The notes: a model not told the origin generated them from the sequence alone. Counted from the first letter of the stretch, positions 35,390-46,350 are shown. The stretch: DNA of 64,000 nucleotides from Omphiscola glabra (GCA_964017045.1 OZ024808.1:31195013-31259012); one strand, 5' to 3'. Program-made: numbers and translations.

Positions 35390-36312
35390 AAAGTGAGGCT
35401 TTGAGCTGTTAGAAAGTGAGGCTTTGAGCTGTTAGAAAGTGAGGCTTTTAGCTGTTAGAAAGTGAGGCTTTGAGCTGTTAGAAAGTGAGGCTTTTAGCTG
35501 TTAGAAAGTGAGGCTATTAGCTATTACAAAGTGGGGCTATTAGCTATTACAAAGTGGGGCTATTAGCTGTTACAAAGTGGGGGCTATTAGCTATTACAAA
35601 GTGGGGCTATTAGCTATTACAAAGTGGGGCTATTAGCCTTAACAAATTGAAGCTATTAGCTATTACAAGTGGGGCTATTAGCTGTTACAAGTGGGGCTAT
35701 TAGCTATTACAAGTGGGGCTATTAGCTATTACAAAGTGGGGCTATTAGCTATTACAAAGTGGGGCTATTAGCTGTTACAAAGTGAGGCTATTAGCTATTA
35801 CAAAGTGGGGGCTATTAGCTATTACAAAGTGGGGCTATTAGCTGTTACAAGTGGGGCTATTAGCTATTACAAGTGGGGCTATTAGCTATTACAAAGTGGG
35901 GCTATTAGCTATTACAAAGTGGGGCTATTAGCTGTTACAAAGTGAGGCTATTAGCTATTACAAAGTGGGGGCTATTAGCTATTACAAAGTGGGGCTATTA
36001 GCTGTTACAAAGTGGGGCTATTAGCTATTACAAAGTGGGGCTATTAGCTGTTACAAAGTGAGGCTATTAGCTATTACAAAGTGGGGCTATTAGCTGTTAC
36101 AAAGTGAGGCTATTAGCTATTACAAAGTGGGGCTATTAGCTATTACAAAGTGGGGCTATTAGCTGTTACAAAGTGAGGCTATTAGCTATTACAAAGTGGG
36201 GCTATTAGCTGTTACAAAGTGAGGCTATTAGCTATTACAAAGTGAGGCTATTAGCTATTACAAAGTGGGGCTATAAGCTGTTACAAAGTGAGGCTATTAG
36301 CTGTTACAAGTG
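35390..36312. repeat. 23-bp minisatellite, about 39 copies, two sub-blocks
   Basis: The left block has GAGCTGTTAGAAAGTGAGGC. The right block has GGGGCTATTAGCTATTACAA plus AGT, with a recurring set of CTGTTAC and CTATTAC variants. Confidence 0.95.
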
Positions 36313-36825
36313 CGTATGTTTGCAAGGGTGCTGATGAGTGACCCCGTGATGTATGCCCTCATTGATGTCTGACACCCTTGATGTGTGACCCCATGACAGC
36401 ATTTGATCAAAGTTGTTCAAACATCGAAAAGATCTTTAAAGATGATAATTCATTTCCCATCCCTCTCGCTCTCTCGCACTTTACGCATTTAACAGCTAAT
36501 GGCCGCCATTAACAGCTTAGATTACGTCAGTGGACTGCAAACTCTGGATCTGAGGCGGGAGGGAATAGTTGGGGTGGGTGTCATTGACAATGTTTATGTT
36601 GAGGGGACGATGACAATGTTTATGTTGAGAAAAATTCTTGATGTTTAGAAAAAAAAATTGTAAATACTTTTCAGATCAGTTCGAAGATTGAACGTTCGAC
36701 CAATCAAACAAGGCGACACACATGGTTCAACCAATCAAACAAGGTGACACAGATTTCCCTTGGATGTGTCTGTTCACTCGGGCGAGTAAAGCATAATATG
36801 GTGCCATTTGTCATAAATGACCCGT
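36312..36825. other. Unique sequence with short duplications
   Basis: GACAATGTTTATGTTGAG occurs twice (36585-36632). CCAATCAAACAAGG occurs near 36700 and 36731. No gene seen. Confidence 0.5.
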
Positions 36826-36829
36826 GACA

Positions 36830-37330
36830 GCCACTGTGGTTACGGAGAGTAGTGTGGTGGGGACATATGGTGTGGTGGGGACATCTGGTGTGGTGGGGAC
36901 ATCTGGTGTGGTGGGCGAGCTGTGTGATAGGGACAGCTATGTGGTACGGACAGTAGTGTGTTTGGGACATCTGGTGTGGTGGGGAATCTACTGCGGGGAC
37001 AGCTGTATGGAAGGGATATCTAGTGTGGCGGGTGTAGTTGTGTGATTGGGACAGCTATGTGGTAGGGACAGCTGTATGGTGGGGCCATCTGGTGTGGTGG
37101 GGTAGCTGTGTGATAGGGACTGCTGTATGGAAATGACATCTGGTGTGGTGGGGTAGCTGTGTGCTAGGGACTGCTGTATGATGGAGACTGCTGGTATGGT
37201 AGGTGTAGCTGTGTGATTGGGCCAGCTATGTGGTAGGGACAGCTGTATGTTTGGGACAGCTGGTGTAGAGGTAGAGTCAAGTGATTGGAACAGTCGTGTG
37301 GTGGGGACAGCTGTTGAGGTATGGAAAGAT
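36830..37330. repeat. Degenerate GGTGTGGTGGGGACATCT repeat
   Basis: Irregular 15-20-bp units with GTGTGGTGGGG and GGGACAGCTGTATGG cores. Confidence 0.8.
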
Positions 37331-37530
37331 GCCTGGTGGGGATAGCCGTGAGGTTGAGAGAGCCCTGAGAGGGGCAGAGCCGTCTGACTGGGAGAGCCCT
37401 GAGATGGACAGAGCCGTGTGGCTGGGAGAGCCCTGAGATGGGCAGAGCCGTCTGGCTGGGAGAGCCCTGAGATTGGCAGAACCATGTGGCTGGGAGAGCC
37501 CTGAGATGGGCAGAACCATGTGGCGGGGAG
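37330..37530. repeat. 34-bp minisatellite, about 5 copies
   Basis: CTGGGAGAGCCCTGAGATGG then GCAGAGCCGT. 34-bp spacing at 37392 and 37426. Confidence 0.88.
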
Positions 37531-37849
37531 AATCGTGTGGTAAGGAGACTCGTGTGGTGGGAGAGTTGTATTGTTATGCCAGCTGTCATATTTAACGGTT
37601 GTGATCTACCGCTTTGATCAAATTGATCCGCCTTTTAAAATCAATATTGAGTTTAAACACCATTTTAGTGTATTACTAAATGACAGACAGAATCTTTAAG
37701 TTTTTCAAATGTAAAACAGATTCAAAGAACGATACAGTAACGGCTTGTCATTAAAAATACTTAAGCTGAGTTGAAAAGTTTCTTTAAGCAAGTGTTTGAC
37801 CATCCAAAAATATTTGCACAAGCTTGCCTAAGTAGCCGTGTGGTCGTGT

Positions 37850-37965
37850 TGCTTACAGTATAAACACACAAACAAGGAAATGCAGGTCGGAAGACTAAAG
37901 CGTCTATTTTTGTGGTATAAGACGTTGAACAGTCAAATCTCTCACACATACAGCCGACAGTTTGT
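37850..37965 (-). repeat. Dispersed repeat, inverted partner of 39655-39765
   Basis: On the minus strand GTCGGCTGTATGTGTGAGAG, ATTTGACTG, TTCAACG and ACCACAAAAATA match the plus-strand copy at 39.67 kb in order. Could be part of an LTR or MITE. Confidence 0.5.
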
Positions 37966-38147
37966 CAAAAAGTAATTTAAAGCGACAAAGTAGATAGCTA
38001 TTTCCATTTCAGAGCAATTGTGAACATTTTATTTTTGTTTAGGACTGTCAGATATTTTTAAATACCGTATCAAATTTTTATCCTAATTTTTAGATCAATA
38101 TTTGTATCGATTTGGTGTGATAAAACAAAATCGAATGCACAGGTTTG

Positions 38148-38235
38148 AGTCTGTGTGTCCAGCAGTTAGAGTGGACATCTATGTTGTGTAACTGTGTCCA
38201 GCAGTTAGAGTGGACATCTATGTTGTGTATCATGA
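38148..38235. repeat. 39-bp direct duplication
   Basis: CCAGCAGTTAGAGTGGACAT occurs twice. Confidence 0.85.
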
Positions 38236-38239
38236 CAGG

Positions 38240-38830
38240 GAAGACAGTAAGTTGTTATTGCAAGAGAGATAGAGTGATTGTGTTATCTTAGTGTCATACA
38301 ATGTCATGACTCTTTTAGAAAATTTAATGGTCTAGAGAAACCAAAACAGCTTGGGGAAGATGACTTCTAGTACTGTTTAATTGATTTTAAAAATAGTCTC
38401 ATTGAAAAAAAAAACTATAACTTTTATATAGAGACCTCTATGAATGTTCAAATTAAGATATTACTCATGACATATCAATGTGGATCATCTATAACTGAGA
38501 CATGTGCTGTGCACGTATAACAGTAAGATACATTTCACAGGTTGGAAATGCTAGTAATTTTGAATTATACGAAAATTTGGGGACATTGTTTGTGTATGCC
38601 ACGTTTCATATGCTGTTTATAATGTATGTGTTTCTAGGTTAATATGTTCTTTCTGCATTCTTATTTTTAGGGCATTGCAATTTTTTTGTAGCAGACCCAA
38701 AGGGCCGCTGGGATTTAAACATTTGGGCTGGATGTTGCAATGTGGCAATGTGACACTTGTCGTAACTGCTTTTATATAACATTTTATATGCGGCAGTGAG
38801 TCACTGATAGGAAAAAGACAGTACACTCAT
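38240..38830. other. AT-rich unique sequence
   Basis: No gene, array or element recognised. Confidence 0.5.
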
Positions 38831-38832
38831 AG

Positions 38833-38950
38833 TGTAACTGCTGTGGGTAACCCTAAGCACGTACACACAAATGTAACTGATGTGGGTAACCCTAAGCATG
38901 TTCACACCCATGTAACTGCTGTAGGTAACCCTAAGCATGTACACCCGCAT
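38833..38950. repeat. 40-bp repeat, 3 copies
   Basis: GTAACTGCTGTGGGTAACCC at 38833, 38873 and about 38912. Confidence 0.88.
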
Positions 38951-39039
38951 TATCATTTAAAGTAACAAAAAGCTGTGTACTGGGTATACATTTTTGTTTG
39001 GGTAATAAGGGGAGCACCTGCAATCAAATTAGCAGTAGT

Positions 39040-39255
39040 TTTCCTGTCTCCCCTGTGTAATCAGCACCTCTGCAACATTAAGCAAGATAAACAGTGTCCC
39101 GTATCTAAACACTTCAATAGAAGGGAGCACAAGGGCACGGCGGGCTTTACAATAAGTGCGATCGTGACTAGCACGAACACACCAAGCCGGGTGGATTTGG
39201 AGCACAAGCTTATCCTGACCTATGGAACCTTGACACCACATTGCATGAACGTCAT
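39040..39255 (+). pseudogene. Penelope-like element fragment, GIY-YIG endonuclease C-terminal part
   Basis: One plus-strand frame encodes HLCNIKQDKQCPVSKHFN, then REHKGTAGF, then EHKLILTYGTLTPHCMNV. Penelope-like proteins show this order after the GIY-YIG core: a helix ending in PVxxHFN, then a segment ending in LGTLxPxGLN. The reverse transcriptase and GIY-YIG core are missing, so it is a 5'-truncated copy. Downstream, GACCGAAAGCTTCCTGTCGA (39412) may be its 3' region. Confidence 0.6.
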
Positions 39256-39554
39256 GTCTCTATTCTCCTCTTTTCTTTCCCTCTTCCCTATTTAATCTCT
39301 CACATACTTATTTTCTGTCACAATTGTTTTGCTGAACTCTCGGAAACTACTTCTCAGCTAAGTGCATTATTTATAAAAAAAAGTATTGTTTTCTTTTTGT
39401 TGTTTGCTCGCGACCGAAAGCTTCCTGTCGACACGTTCGTTGTTTTGCTGCGTTCCTTTTTTCAGGTTTGACCTTAATATTTTTTACTCATTTCTTAAAT
39501 TTTATGTTTGGTTATTTACAAGCGTGAATGACCATCCCTGCCCCACGGTTGACC

Positions 39555-39765
39555 AATGATCAACTCTTGGCGCTGACGTCACATTTTCCCTGGTGTGTGA
39601 TATAAGGCGGGGGATTTAACCCGTGATAAGTGAACTGAGACCTGGAGTGTGAAACACATACTTCCGGTCGGTTGCATGTGTGAGAGATTTGTCTGTCTTT
39701 TCAACGGCTTGTACCACAAAAATAAAAGCTATAGTTCTCACACCTGCATTTAATGAAAGGTCACC
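39555..39765 (+). promoter_or_regulatory. Promoter-like or LTR-like segment with CRE, TATA-like and AATAAA motifs
   Basis: CTGACGTCAC near 39573 and GTGATATAAGGCGG near 39598 are followed by AATAAA near 39720. The last ~100 bp match 37850-37965 in inverted orientation. The compact TATA-to-AATAAA layout could be an LTR, but no ends or target duplication were found. Confidence 0.3.
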
Positions 39766-40560
39766 TCACCACTTAACAGCCAGGTTAATGAAAGGTCTCC
39801 TCACCACTTAACAGCCAGGTTAATGAAAGGTCTCCTCACCACTTAACAGCCAGGTTAATGAAAGGTCTCCTCACCACTTAACAGCCAGGTTAATGAAAGG
39901 TCTCCTCACCACTTAACAGCCAGGTTAATGAAAGGTCTCCTCACCACTTAACAGCCAGGTTAATGAAAGGTCACCTCACCACTTAACAGCCAGGTTAATG
40001 AAAGGTCTCCTCACCACTTAACAGCCAGGTTAATGAAAGGTCTCCTCACCACTTAACAGCCAGGTTAATGAAAGGTCACCTCACCACTTAACAGCCAGGT
40101 TAATGAAAGGTCTCCTCACTACTTAACAGCCTTGTAAATGAAAGGTCACCTCACTACTTAACAGCCAGGTTAATGAAAGGTCTCCTCACCACTTAACAGC
40201 CAGGTTAATGAAAGGTCACCTCACTACTTAACAGCCAGGTTAATGAAAGGTCTCCTCACCACTTAACAGCCAGGTTAATGAAAGGTCTCCTCACCACTTA
40301 ACAGCCTTGTAAATGAAAGGTCACCTCACTACTTAACAGCCAGGTTAATGAAAGGTCACCTCACTTCTTTAACAGCCAGGTTAATGAAAGATCACATCAC
40401 TTACAGCCAGGTTAATGAAAGGTCACATCACTAACAGCCAGGTTAAGGAAAGGTCACATCACTAACAGCCAGGTTAATGAAAGGTCACATCACTAACAGC
40501 CAGTTAATGAAAGATCACATCACTAACAGCCAGGTTAATGAAAGGTCACATCACTAAATC
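39750..40560. repeat. 35-bp minisatellite, about 24 copies
   Basis: AACAGCCAGGTTAATGAAAG then GTCTCCTCACCACTT. Right-edge units shrink to about 31 bp with CACATCACT. Confidence 0.95.
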
Positions 40561-40574
40561 TTGATAGAGGACGA

Positions 40575-40814
40575 TTGTCCAGATTTAAACAACATGATGC
40601 CTCCCTGGAAGCAGAGCTCTCGAATGGAGTGGGGAATCGCGTGTTTGGGGATGGCGTGTGGGGAGTGCTTGCTGAAGATTGTGTTATGATTGGGGGAATA
40701 GCGCTAAGGAGGAATGAAATAGAACGCCAGCGCAACCTACGTATGCCTAAAATAGATACAAAAGTGATCAAAGGGTGGGGGGGGGGGGTGGGGGGTTATT
40801 TATCAGGTTATTGA
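40575..40814 (+). other. Unique open frame of 79 codons, not recognised
   Basis: The only sizeable frame here not made of repeat units. It encodes SRFKQHDASLEAELSNGVGN followed by MIGGIALRRNEIERQRN. Base composition is more balanced than its surroundings. No family recognised and no clear splice sites, so it is not called a gene. Confidence 0.25.
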
Positions 40815-40869
40815 TTTTTTTTTGTGCAAACTTATTTTTAAAAATAGATGTGTTAACGGATGATGTACT

Positions 40870-41045
40870 ATCTAAATGTTATAGTTTGATATCACATAAG
40901 CTAAATTCAAAATTTGATATCCTCTAAACTAAATGTTATAATTTGACATCTCCTAAGCTAAATGTTATAATTGGATAACTCCAAAGCTAAATGTTATAAT
41001 TTGACATCTCCTAAACTAAATGTTATATTTGGATAACTGCTCACA
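40870..41045. repeat. About 29-bp degenerate repeat, 5 copies
   Basis: CTAAATGTTATAATTTGACA and CATCTCCTAA variants. Confidence 0.82.
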
Positions 41046-41655
41046 GTACACCAGCAAATTATGAAACCTGCATCTATGCTAGTTATTTGTTTGGGTTTTT
41101 TTAATCCAGGAATTTCGTTATTTGGACAAAGTGAGTTCAATAGTTCAAAGGTCAGTTTCCCAGCTGCGCGTAATTTAACAATTGGGTAAAGAGGGAAAAC
41201 CCGATTATACCCATAATTGAATTAGTTTGAACATGTCAGCATGAACGTTATTTTGGGCTGTCCTTATCCCCTCAACGTTTTATTTACGGCTTCCTAAAAG
41301 AGAAGAGTTCTTTTAATGACCCACCAGAGTTCACCCTGATTATATCCAATAGCTTTAAAATCAAGGAAAACATTCCAACTCTTTATCATTCATGATTCGA
41401 TTTACAAATTTAAAAATGTAGAAAAAGTTTGATCCCCCCTCCCCACATCATCTCGTAAGTAATCGTAAAAGAATTGATTTGAATTATCATTCTGGGATTC
41501 AAACTCTGTTGTTTTCAAAACATTTTTTTTAAACCAGCCATGTTTTTAACATTGAAATTAAAACCATTGCTAAACAATCAATCCATCTCAATCAGGTCGA
41601 GAACTGCAGAGATGGGTGTTGAATCTATTATTACACTGACACGTAAGGAGCAATG
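41045..41655. other. Unique sequence
   Basis: No gene, array or element recognised. Confidence 0.5.
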
Positions 41656-41659
41656 GGGA

Positions 41660-41935
41660 CAGGGTGGGCCAAGGCGGAGAACAGGGAAGTAGCGCAGGGA
41701 ACAGAAGAGCAAGCCAGGGCAGGGAACAGCAGAGCAGAGCAGGGCAGGGAACATCAGAGCAGGCCAGGGCATGGAACAGCAGAGCAGGGCTGGTAACATC
41801 AGAACAGCACAGGGCAGGGAACATTAGAGCAGGACAGGACAGGGAACATCAGAGCAGGCCAGGGCAGAAAGCAGCAGAGCAGGGCATGGAACAACAGAGC
41901 AGGCCAGGGCAGGGAACAACAGAGAAGGGCATCGA
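41660..41935. repeat. About 25-bp degenerate repeat, GGGCAGGGAACAGCAGAGCA
   Basis: G/A-rich units with CAGAGCAGG and GGCAGGGAACA cores. Confidence 0.88.
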
Positions 41936-41994
41936 CAAAAAGTTTCATGAATTCCAACTTATTTAAAAATTAAAATTCAAAAATATAATTCCAT

Positions 41995-42195
41995 GAGTGG
42001 TCAATATCACATGAGACGTCAATATCACATGAGTGGTCAATATCACATGAGTGATAGACATTGTTTGTCTGAATGGTGGTGAATATCCCACGCGTGGTAT
42101 AAAAATGTTTTTCTGAATGGTGGTCAATATCACACGCCTGGTAGAAAATTGTTTGTCTGAATGTGGTCAATATCACACGCCTGATAGACATTGTT
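41995..42195. repeat. Degenerate GTGGTCAATATCACATGA repeat
   Basis: Short units at left; longer units with TGTTTGTCTGAATGG at right. The hAT element at 42205 lies next to the last unit. Confidence 0.82.
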
Positions 42196-42204
42196 TGTCT
42201 AAAT

Positions 42205-42608
42205 CAGTGTTTCTCAACCTTCCTAATGCCCCGACCCTTTATAGCAGATCCATGTGTTGTGGCGACACCCAACCAATGTTCCCTTTAAGCCGCGCGGCTG
42301 TGCGGCCGCGCAGCTACCTCACAGATGCCGCCCAGCAGTTTTGAGCATCCACGCAGCATATTTTTATAAAAATACATTCGAACAGATACGCTGCACTCTG
42401 CAAAGTAAAACTTTGCACACAACTTTTATGATGTTACACATGAACCAGCAAACCTTAGAGGGAACATTGCCCCTAACCACACAATTTTTTTCGTTGCTAT
42501 TATATAACTGTGGAGTATATGTGTTTTCCGATGGTCTTAATCGACCCATGTGAAAGGATCGTTCGATCCCCCCCAATGGGGTCGCGATCCACAGGTTGAG
42601 AACCGCTG
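42205..42608. mobile_element. SPIN-type hAT MITE with perfect 8-bp target duplication
   Basis: Left end CAGTGTTTCTCAACCTTCCT; right end, inverted, CAGCGGTTCTCAACCTGTGG. Internal TATGTGTTTTCCGATGGTCT and GTCGCGATCC match the SPIN family pattern as I know it. GTCTAAAT flanks both sides (42197-42204, 42609-42616). It is split by a second element at 42274-42469; without that insert it is about 200 bp, the usual size of short SPIN copies. No transposase. Confidence 0.85.
42274..42469. mobile_element. 196-bp hAT-type MITE nested in the SPIN-type element
   Basis: Begins CAATGTTCCCTTTAAGCCGC; the other end reads, inverted, CAATGTTCCCTCTAAGG. Flanks CACCCAAC (42266-42273) and CCCCTAAC (42470-42477) match at 6 of 8 bases, as expected of a decayed target duplication. 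Confidence 0.78.
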
Positions 42609-42719
42609 GTCTAAATGATGGTCAGATATATCACGCCAGCTATAAAAATGGGTTATCTAGATCTTATAACATAAATTTGTATTGATGTACTTTTAAAGAA
42701 CGTGAAATTCGTTGAATTT

Positions 42720-42840
42720 TAGACTTAACTTTGACTTAACATTGACTTAACATTGACTTAATAGTGATTTAACATTGACTTAACATTGACTTAACATTGA
42801 CTTAACATTGACTTAACATTGACTTAATATTGACATAAGC
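42720..42840. repeat. 11-bp minisatellite, about 11 copies
   Basis: Unit ATTGACTTAAC. Confidence 0.93.
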
Positions 42841-43024
42841 CTAGCACTGAGTTGGACCAACTACTTCTATTCTACCACATGACCAGACATGCACCAGATA
42901 TTTTGGAGGCTGAACAAACAAAAACCTCTTGCAGGAGCAGACGGAGCGCTTGGCTGTCTTGGATAACAGAAAACCAACACATTGCTAAATGCAAAGAAAT
43001 CAGGGTTTTAAAATAGAACTGCCC

Positions 43025-43352
43025 CTGAGCCACACGTGACTGTAGAAGATGGTACAGTTAACCTGAAAATATCTGAGCCACACATGACTATAGAAGAGGG
43101 TATAGGTGATCTGAAAATATCTGAGCCACACATGACTATAGAAGAGGGTATAGGTGAACTGAAAATATCTGAGACACACATGACTATAGAAGATGGTATA
43201 GGTGAACTGAAAATATCTGAGACACACATGACTATAGAAGATGGTATAGGTGAACTGAAAATATCTGAGACACACGTGACTATAGAAGATGGTATAGTTG
43301 ACCTGAAAATATCTGAGCCACATAAGACTATAGAAGAGGGTATAGGTGATCT
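43025..43352. repeat. 48-bp minisatellite, about 7 copies
   Basis: CTGAAAATATCTGAGCCACA then CATGACTATAGAAGAGGG. Gives 16-residue repeat frames on both strands; coding is not supported. Confidence 0.94.
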
Positions 43353-43354
43353 GA

Positions 43355-43970
43355 AAATGTTGAGACAGCGTCTGTTTAATAATTGCTTTCAATTTGTTAA
43401 ATATTTTTTCTACGTCTGTTGGTATGCTGAATGAGGAGTGAAGCTGGCATAGGAATAATTAAGCAAACGTACGGTCTTTTGGAGTGGTTGGTTTTGGGAG
43501 GGGTGGGGTCTCAATTGAAATTGAAAGAGTTGTGAAAAGTATTGGAGGAGATCTGAGATAGATAATTGTATGGTATCTTGGGACAGAGAATTGGATGGAA
43601 TCTGGGGCTAGAGAACAAGGTGGTAAAAGAAAAAGAAAAGTCACACAGTTGCTCAATTCGCCAACCTCACTCTCTCGTCCTTGCCTATTTGATCCAACGG
43701 CAAGACGTAGTTAAGAAGACTTTAAATAGACAAGAGGGCAGTAGATGACCAGCAGTGTGTCTTGTTTGTTCACTGTGCACTTTATGCATTCTACGTCGTA
43801 GTAGTTGTCTGACTTTTCATTGTATCAGTGTCATACCGCTTACGGGACTCCATCTCCGAGTTTGATTTCAGAGTTTGCCTTCTCTTAGATGTTACCATCC
43901 AAGATTCCCTAGTCCCATCTACCCGATGGTGCTGATTAGTGTTTGCCTAGACATAACATGTATTTTGTCT
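43355..43970. other. Unique sequence
   Basis: No gene, array or element recognised. Confidence 0.5.
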
Positions 43971-43974
43971 AATC

Positions 43975-44895
43975 CAGTGTCAAGACTGTTTACTCTACAT
44001 ATCGAGTGTCAGGACTGATTACTCGACATATCGAGTGTCAGGACTGATTACTGGACATATCGAGTGTCAGGACTGATTACTCGACATATACAATGTCAGG
44101 ACTAATTACTCGACATATCCAGTGTCAGGACTGATTACTCGACATATCCAGTCTCAGGGCTGATTACACGACACATCCAGTGTCAGGACTGATTACTCGA
44201 CATATCCAGTGTCAGGACTAATTACTCGACATATCGAGTGTCAGGACTAATTACTCGACATATCCAGTCTCAGGACTGATTACTCGTGTTATGAAGGATG
44301 ACGTATTTTTTAGCACGACTATCTCGCGTCCCACGTGCATGACCCCTCGTGAACTCTCGTGACCGCCTTTGAAGTGTGGCTAGAAAAACCTTATTTATTC
44401 TAGTCAGGAGAACTGTCGAAAATAATAGAATATTCTGGATAAAACGAGAAGGCAAAACAATGCATTAGACGGTTCTAGACATTAGTAGGAAATGCCTATA
44501 AAAAGGGCTGACCGATAGAGAGGAGAGAGATTTTGTTTTGATCACGAGACATGCTATGTCATACTTTGTTGTGTGTAGAGATTTTTATTTCCTCGTACAA
44601 TTTTGTGCTCATTGTATTTTTATATACAGTACCGGTACCAGCAAATCTGTAAGTTTATAATTTCAATCATATTTCACTTGCTGTTATTATTTAATTGAAG
44701 TTCACAAATTAAAAAGTTATTAATTGTAATTAGCTCTGGCCTTGATTGTCGTTTTATTTGGTATTATTTTTAAATATTGGTATCGTCCTTTATTATGGAC
44801 TGTTTCTAGAACGAGCCATAGTCTAAAATTAAGAGATTAAATTCTCAATTCATAACGGTCCGTAATACTCGACATATCCAGTGTCAGGACTGAGG
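43975..44895. repeat. 29-bp minisatellite, about 12 copies, interrupted by an LTR
   Basis: CGACATATCCAGTGTCAGGA then CTGATTACT. Copies run from 43975 to 44286 and resume at 44867-44895 after the LTR. Confidence 0.93.
44287..44866 (+). mobile_element. Solo LTR (580 bp) inserted in a minisatellite
   Basis: Starts TGTTATGAAGG and ends CATAACGGTCCGTAAT. Flanked by ACTCG at 44282-44286 and 44867-44871, the 5-bp duplication typical of LTR retrotransposons. TATA box CCTATAAAAAGGGC near 44492 is followed by a T-rich transcribed part. No internal coding region, so the element is probably a recombined solo LTR. The ending is not the usual CA, so the superfamily is open. Confidence 0.68.
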
Positions 44896-44984
44896 CTCAG
44901 CGACACACAAGGCCTTTGATGAAGGATCGTACTAGTGACAAGGTAAACTAAACGCATGACCACTTCATCTACATTAAATGACAT

Positions 44985-45660
44985 GTCATCATGTAAGCTG
45001 TGATTTAATGACATGTCATCATGTAAGATGTTATTTAATGACATGTCATCATATAAGCTGTGATTTAATGACATGTCATCATGTAAGATGTTATTTAATG
45101 ACATGGCATCATGCAACCTGGTCGCATACCTCAGGACGTGCTGTACAGCGAGCTGGCGACAGGGAAAAGGTCATTTGGACGGCCTCGTCTCAGACACTTA
45201 GACATATGCAAAAGAGACATGAAGGCGGCCAACATCAACATCTCAAATTGGGAGGACCTGGCGGAGGATTGATCCACATGGCGGGGCATCGTGAAGGCAG
45301 GATCACTACGTGCCGAGGAGCTCTACAGGTCAGAAGCAGCTGTAAAGAGAGCGCAGAGAAAGGCCAGAAAACACTGCTCCACCGCATTCGTGTGTGGGAC
45401 ATGCAAAAGAGACTGCCACTCGAGGATCGGTCTCACTAGCCACACCAAAAGCTGCAATCAGAAAAGTTAAATCTATCGTCTCTCGTAGACAGAAAGATGC
45501 CATACACATACATTCATTAAGCTGTGATTTAATGACATGTCATCATGTAAGCTGAGATTTAATGACATGTCATCATGTAAGATGCTATGTAATGACATGT
45601 CATCATGTAAGCTGTGATTTAATTACTTGTCATCATGTAAGCTGTGATTTAATGAGCTTG
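44985..45660. repeat. 30-bp minisatellite in two blocks split by a LINE fragment
   Basis: GATTTAATGACATGTCATCA then TGTAAGCTGT. About 5 copies at 44985-45115 and 5 at 45515-45660. Confidence 0.93.
45123..45470 (+). pseudogene. LINE 3' end: C-terminal fragment of a reverse-transcriptase protein
   Basis: One frame of 116 codons including the terminator, with a premature TGA at 45270-45272. It encodes VLYSELATGKRSFGRPRLR, DICKRDMKAANINISNWEDL and EELYRSEAAVKRAQRK, then a C2HC-like finger, CGTCKRDCHSRIGLTSHTKS. This is the C-terminal tail commonly seen in animal non-LTR elements, after the reverse transcriptase. Everything upstream is missing, as in 5'-truncated LINE insertions. Confidence 0.75.
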
Positions 45661-46200
45661 AAAATAGAGACAGGCCGCTGAGACAGGCCGCAGAGACAGG
45701 CTGTAGAGACAGGACGATGAGACTTGCCGCAGTTATAAACACGTATCTTCTGATGTTGATAAATGTTGGTGTTGATTTGAGATCTGTCTTCACGCCTGTT
45801 CTCAGAAAGATACCATTATACAATGATGATTCGACACTTTGAAGTTAAGTCACTGGGCTTTACCTAACCTCTGCAGTTCTATAGTTAAGCCAACAATCAT
45901 AACCTAAGCTCTGCAGTTCTGGAGTTAAGCCAACAATCATAACCTAAGCTCCACAGTTCATATTGGACGAACAATTCTGTAATAAAAGCAACAATAATTT
46001 GAGGACCCATGACATGGACCATAAACCAACAAACCAAGTCACTCACTTTCTGCAACAGGTGGCGAGCTTAGGTTTATTGAACTCATGAGTCACGTGCCGT
46101 GGTCTTCAGATGGCCACAGCAATCATAAAATAACCTCCCCCCTCCCATATCCCCTTACCCACACCTACCCTTTCCCCTTTTTTATACTAAGAACACGGAA
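45660..46200. other. Unique sequence with short repeats
   Basis: GAGACAGGCCG repeats near 45670-45715; CAACAATCATAACCTAAGCT occurs twice (45889-45955). CACGTG E-box near 46092. No gene seen. Confidence 0.5.
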
Positions 46201-46214
46201 ACTACAGTTGTCTC

Positions 46215-46350
46215 CCCAATGAAAGATGTTACGAAACTCTGGTGATAATTTACTCTTCCACTTGAAAGATGTTACGAAAACTCTGGTGACAATTCACTCT
46301 TCCACTTGAAAGATGTTACGAAAACTCTGGTGACAATTCACTCTTCCACA
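46215..46350. repeat. 43-bp repeat, 3 copies
   Basis: GAAAGATGTTACGAAAACTC then TCACTCTTCCACTT. Confidence 0.9.

Noticed and set aside
43000..43434. 130-132-codon frames with 16-residue repeats
   Set aside because: 48-bp array divisible by three; open on both strands, no domain.
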